Of a stretch of DNA of 64,000 nucleotides, positions 62,501 through 64,000 are shown one piece after another (the first letter of the stretch is position 1; the number at the start of each line of letters is the position of its first letter). This stretch comes from Macrothele yani (lineage: Eukaryota; Arthropoda; Arachnida; Araneae; Macrothelidae), in the NCBI GenBank assembly GCA_039090855.1, contig CM077023.1, forward strand, positions 79,769,127 through 79,833,126, given 5' to 3'. Position numbers and translations under genes: made by a program. Under the pieces are notes generated by a model. That model ran no database searches and was not told the origin of the DNA. It saw only the letters and a program-made list of their open reading frames with translations.

Positions 62501-63894
62501 CACTCACGGACAATGAAATTTGCGCACCAAGAAAGAAGCATCGGATTGAACTGAAATTTTAGGGACGTAATGATACGGATGAATGATATACATGATGGCA
62601 AAAACAGAGCTGCAGGACAATTACAGAGGGATCTGTGGCACGCAGTCCGGTCATCTTCAATAGCGCGTCGCACCGCCTTGTCCGGCGATACATGCTGCAA
62701 TACGGTCCGGCATGGAGGCGAACAGACGCCTGATGTTGTTCTGCGGCAGACTGGCCCACATGTGTTGGACGGTGTGCTCCAAATCCCGGATAGTGCGGCA
62801 AGGCAACGGCCGGCGTTTCAACTGGTCCCACACATGCTCGATAGGAGATGTCCGGGGAGCGGGCAGGCCATGGAAATGTTTGGATATGACGTAGGCAGTA
62901 CTAGTCAATCCGAGCCGTGAGCGGGCGGCCATTATTCTGCTGGTATAGAGCACCTGGAATCCCGGCCAGGAATGGGAGCACGTGGAGCCGTAGAATCTCA
63001 TCCACATACAGCTGGCCCGTCAATGATCCACGTACCACTACTAGCGCTGATCGGCTATAGTAGGCAATGGCTCCCCAGACCATAATGCCTGTCGTGGGGG
63101 AGGTGTGGCGCTCGATAGCGCAATGTGGGGATTGTGCTGTTGACCCGGGGACCTCCACACCCGGACACAATTATCACCTGTCCCCAAAATGAATCGGCAC
63201 TCCTCGCTAAACACCACACGTCACCAGTCTGTGGCGTTCCACGTCGCTCTCTCCTGGCACCAATGCACACGGAGCCGGCGATGATCCGGTGTTAATGGCA
63301 GCACACGTAAGAGGCGCTGGGATCGCAGATTCGCTTCCGCGAGGCGTCGGGAAATGGTTCGTGGGCACACAGGAGCCGCTACATCTGTCTGTATAGCAGA
63401 CGGGGTCACCGTGGCATCCGTTCGTGCCTGGTGCATGATCCGTCGATCCTCCTGGTCTGTTCGGAGCCGCTCCACTGTGTTGCTGCCGCCACGTGTCCAC
63501 TGCTCCCAACACAGTCGGACGGTATGGACAGAACGATCCACGTGGAGGGCTATACGGCGGGCCGACCACCCTGCGGTTTCCAGCCCGATGATCAGGCCTC
63601 CCTCAAAGTCCGTAAGTAGCGTAAATGGACGTCTTTGGAGTCTACCCGGCATTCTTGTCACTCTGTACTCTTGCTTGCGTCGGCAGGGGCTTTTCGCTTT
63701 CATGGGGCATCGACTACACGCCGGTTTATAAAACTGCCGATTCGTGATTGCAGCACCACCACAGGGTGTGCGGTCATGCGCACTCGCACCAAACGTGGAT
63801 CATTTGCATAACAGCACGCACCATAGGTATTAGCAATGTTTCGCGGTTGTAGCGTGTTTTCTTCTAGGTGCGCAAATTTCATTGTCAGTGAGTG
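62501..63894 (-). mobile_element. Tc1-like element
   Basis: Ends CACTCACGGACAATGAAATT and (reverse complement) CACTCACTGACAATGAAATT, both followed by TGCGCACC. TA flanks at 62499-62500 and 63895-63896. Confidence 0.92.
62657..63703 (-). pseudogene. Tc1-like transposase, few lesions but no active site
   Basis: An open frame from 63703 (internal Met at 63652: MPGRLQRRPFTLLTDFEGGL) carries a helix-turn-helix (GWSARRIALHVDRSVHTVRL) and CPRTISRRLAEANLRSQRLL. It stops at TGA replacing a residue after NATDW (63221). The next motif reads VVFSEECRFILGTGDNCVRV, so the first Asp is Glu. After a frameshift 62901-63170 gives TTGIMVWGAIAYYSRSALVV and YQQNNGRPLTARI, where the second Asp is Asn. The last piece has a short deletion (FPWPAPRTSPIEHVWDQLKR) but keeps the Glu. 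The C terminus MPDRIAACIAGQGGATRY is complete. Confidence 0.88.
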
Positions 63895-63936
63895 TAGGTA
63901 CACTTTTCTCAGAAACCATGGCGGATATCCGCATGA

Positions 63937-63964
63937 TTTTTTTTTTGTTGTTGTTGTTGTCGCT
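63937..63964. repeat. T run and (TTG)n microsatellite
   Basis: A T9 run is followed by five TTG units and then ordinary sequence to the window end. Confidence 0.9.
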
Positions 63965-64000
63965 CATATATAGCTCTACATTTTGAGCAGAGGGATTTTT

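Overview
This window looks like repeat-dense intergenic DNA from an invertebrate animal. I found no convincing host protein-coding gene, no rRNA and no bacterial-style operon. The organism is probably an arthropod. I lean weakly to a chelicerate, because several Tc1-like transposases have the N-terminal form (RHHLDDFTRGR...) I associate with spider and other arthropod elements; that is recall, not proof. Nearly everything recognisable is a mobile element, mostly broken and often nested.

Layout. 1-5 kb: a SINE, an old reverse-oriented tandem-repeat element, and a 3.4-kb mariner (1454-4899) that has swallowed a Tc1 element and a SINE. 5.6-9.1 kb: a hAT-like relic, then a Tc1 element carrying a tandem trimer of a second SINE family. 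10-13.6 kb: two decayed Tc1-like elements. 15.2-18.1 kb: the first large copy of a Helentron-like (HINE-like) tandem-repeat element, interrupted by Tc1 copy A; a truncated Tc1 element follows. 20-22.7 kb: a Penelope-like retroelement with RT and GIY-YIG regions. 24.3-26.9 kb: two back-to-back mariners. 27.3-30 kb: an RTE-like LINE tail, a perfect hairpin and a small pogo-like MITE. 30-34.1 kb: a dispersed repeat (R) holding HINE-like copy 2 and Tc1 copy B. 35.2-37.8 kb: a hAT-like element holding a SINE and Tc1 copy C. 38-38.8 kb: an uninterrupted copy of R. 39.4-42.3 kb: SINEs, a degenerate LINE relic and a second copy of the 1.5-kb Tc1 family. 43.2-46.6 kb: ~145-bp tandem repeats, a TTAA-flanked foldback MITE, and a jockey/CR1-like LINE split by a Harbinger-like MITE. 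47.5-51 kb: an inverted-repeat element with a SINE near its centre, and HINE-like copy 3 with a SINE. 52.6-58.2 kb: tRNA-like modules, a Tc1 element split by a GC-rich hAT-like insert, several SINEs, another Tc1 and a second RTE-like tail. 58.6-61.1 kb: HINE-like copy 4 with a 179-bp tRNA-bearing insert. 61.9-63.9 kb: a Mutator-like transposase fragment and a last Tc1.

Nesting gives a relative history. HINE-like elements inserted into R; Tc1, SINE and tRNA-bearing elements later inserted into HINE-like copies. At several sites a paralogous empty site in the same window fixes the insertion boundaries to the base. The best candidates for something little described are the HINE-like family with its ~457-bp three-part higher-order repeat, and the 179-bp element with a 5-bp target duplication and an internal tRNA-like module.
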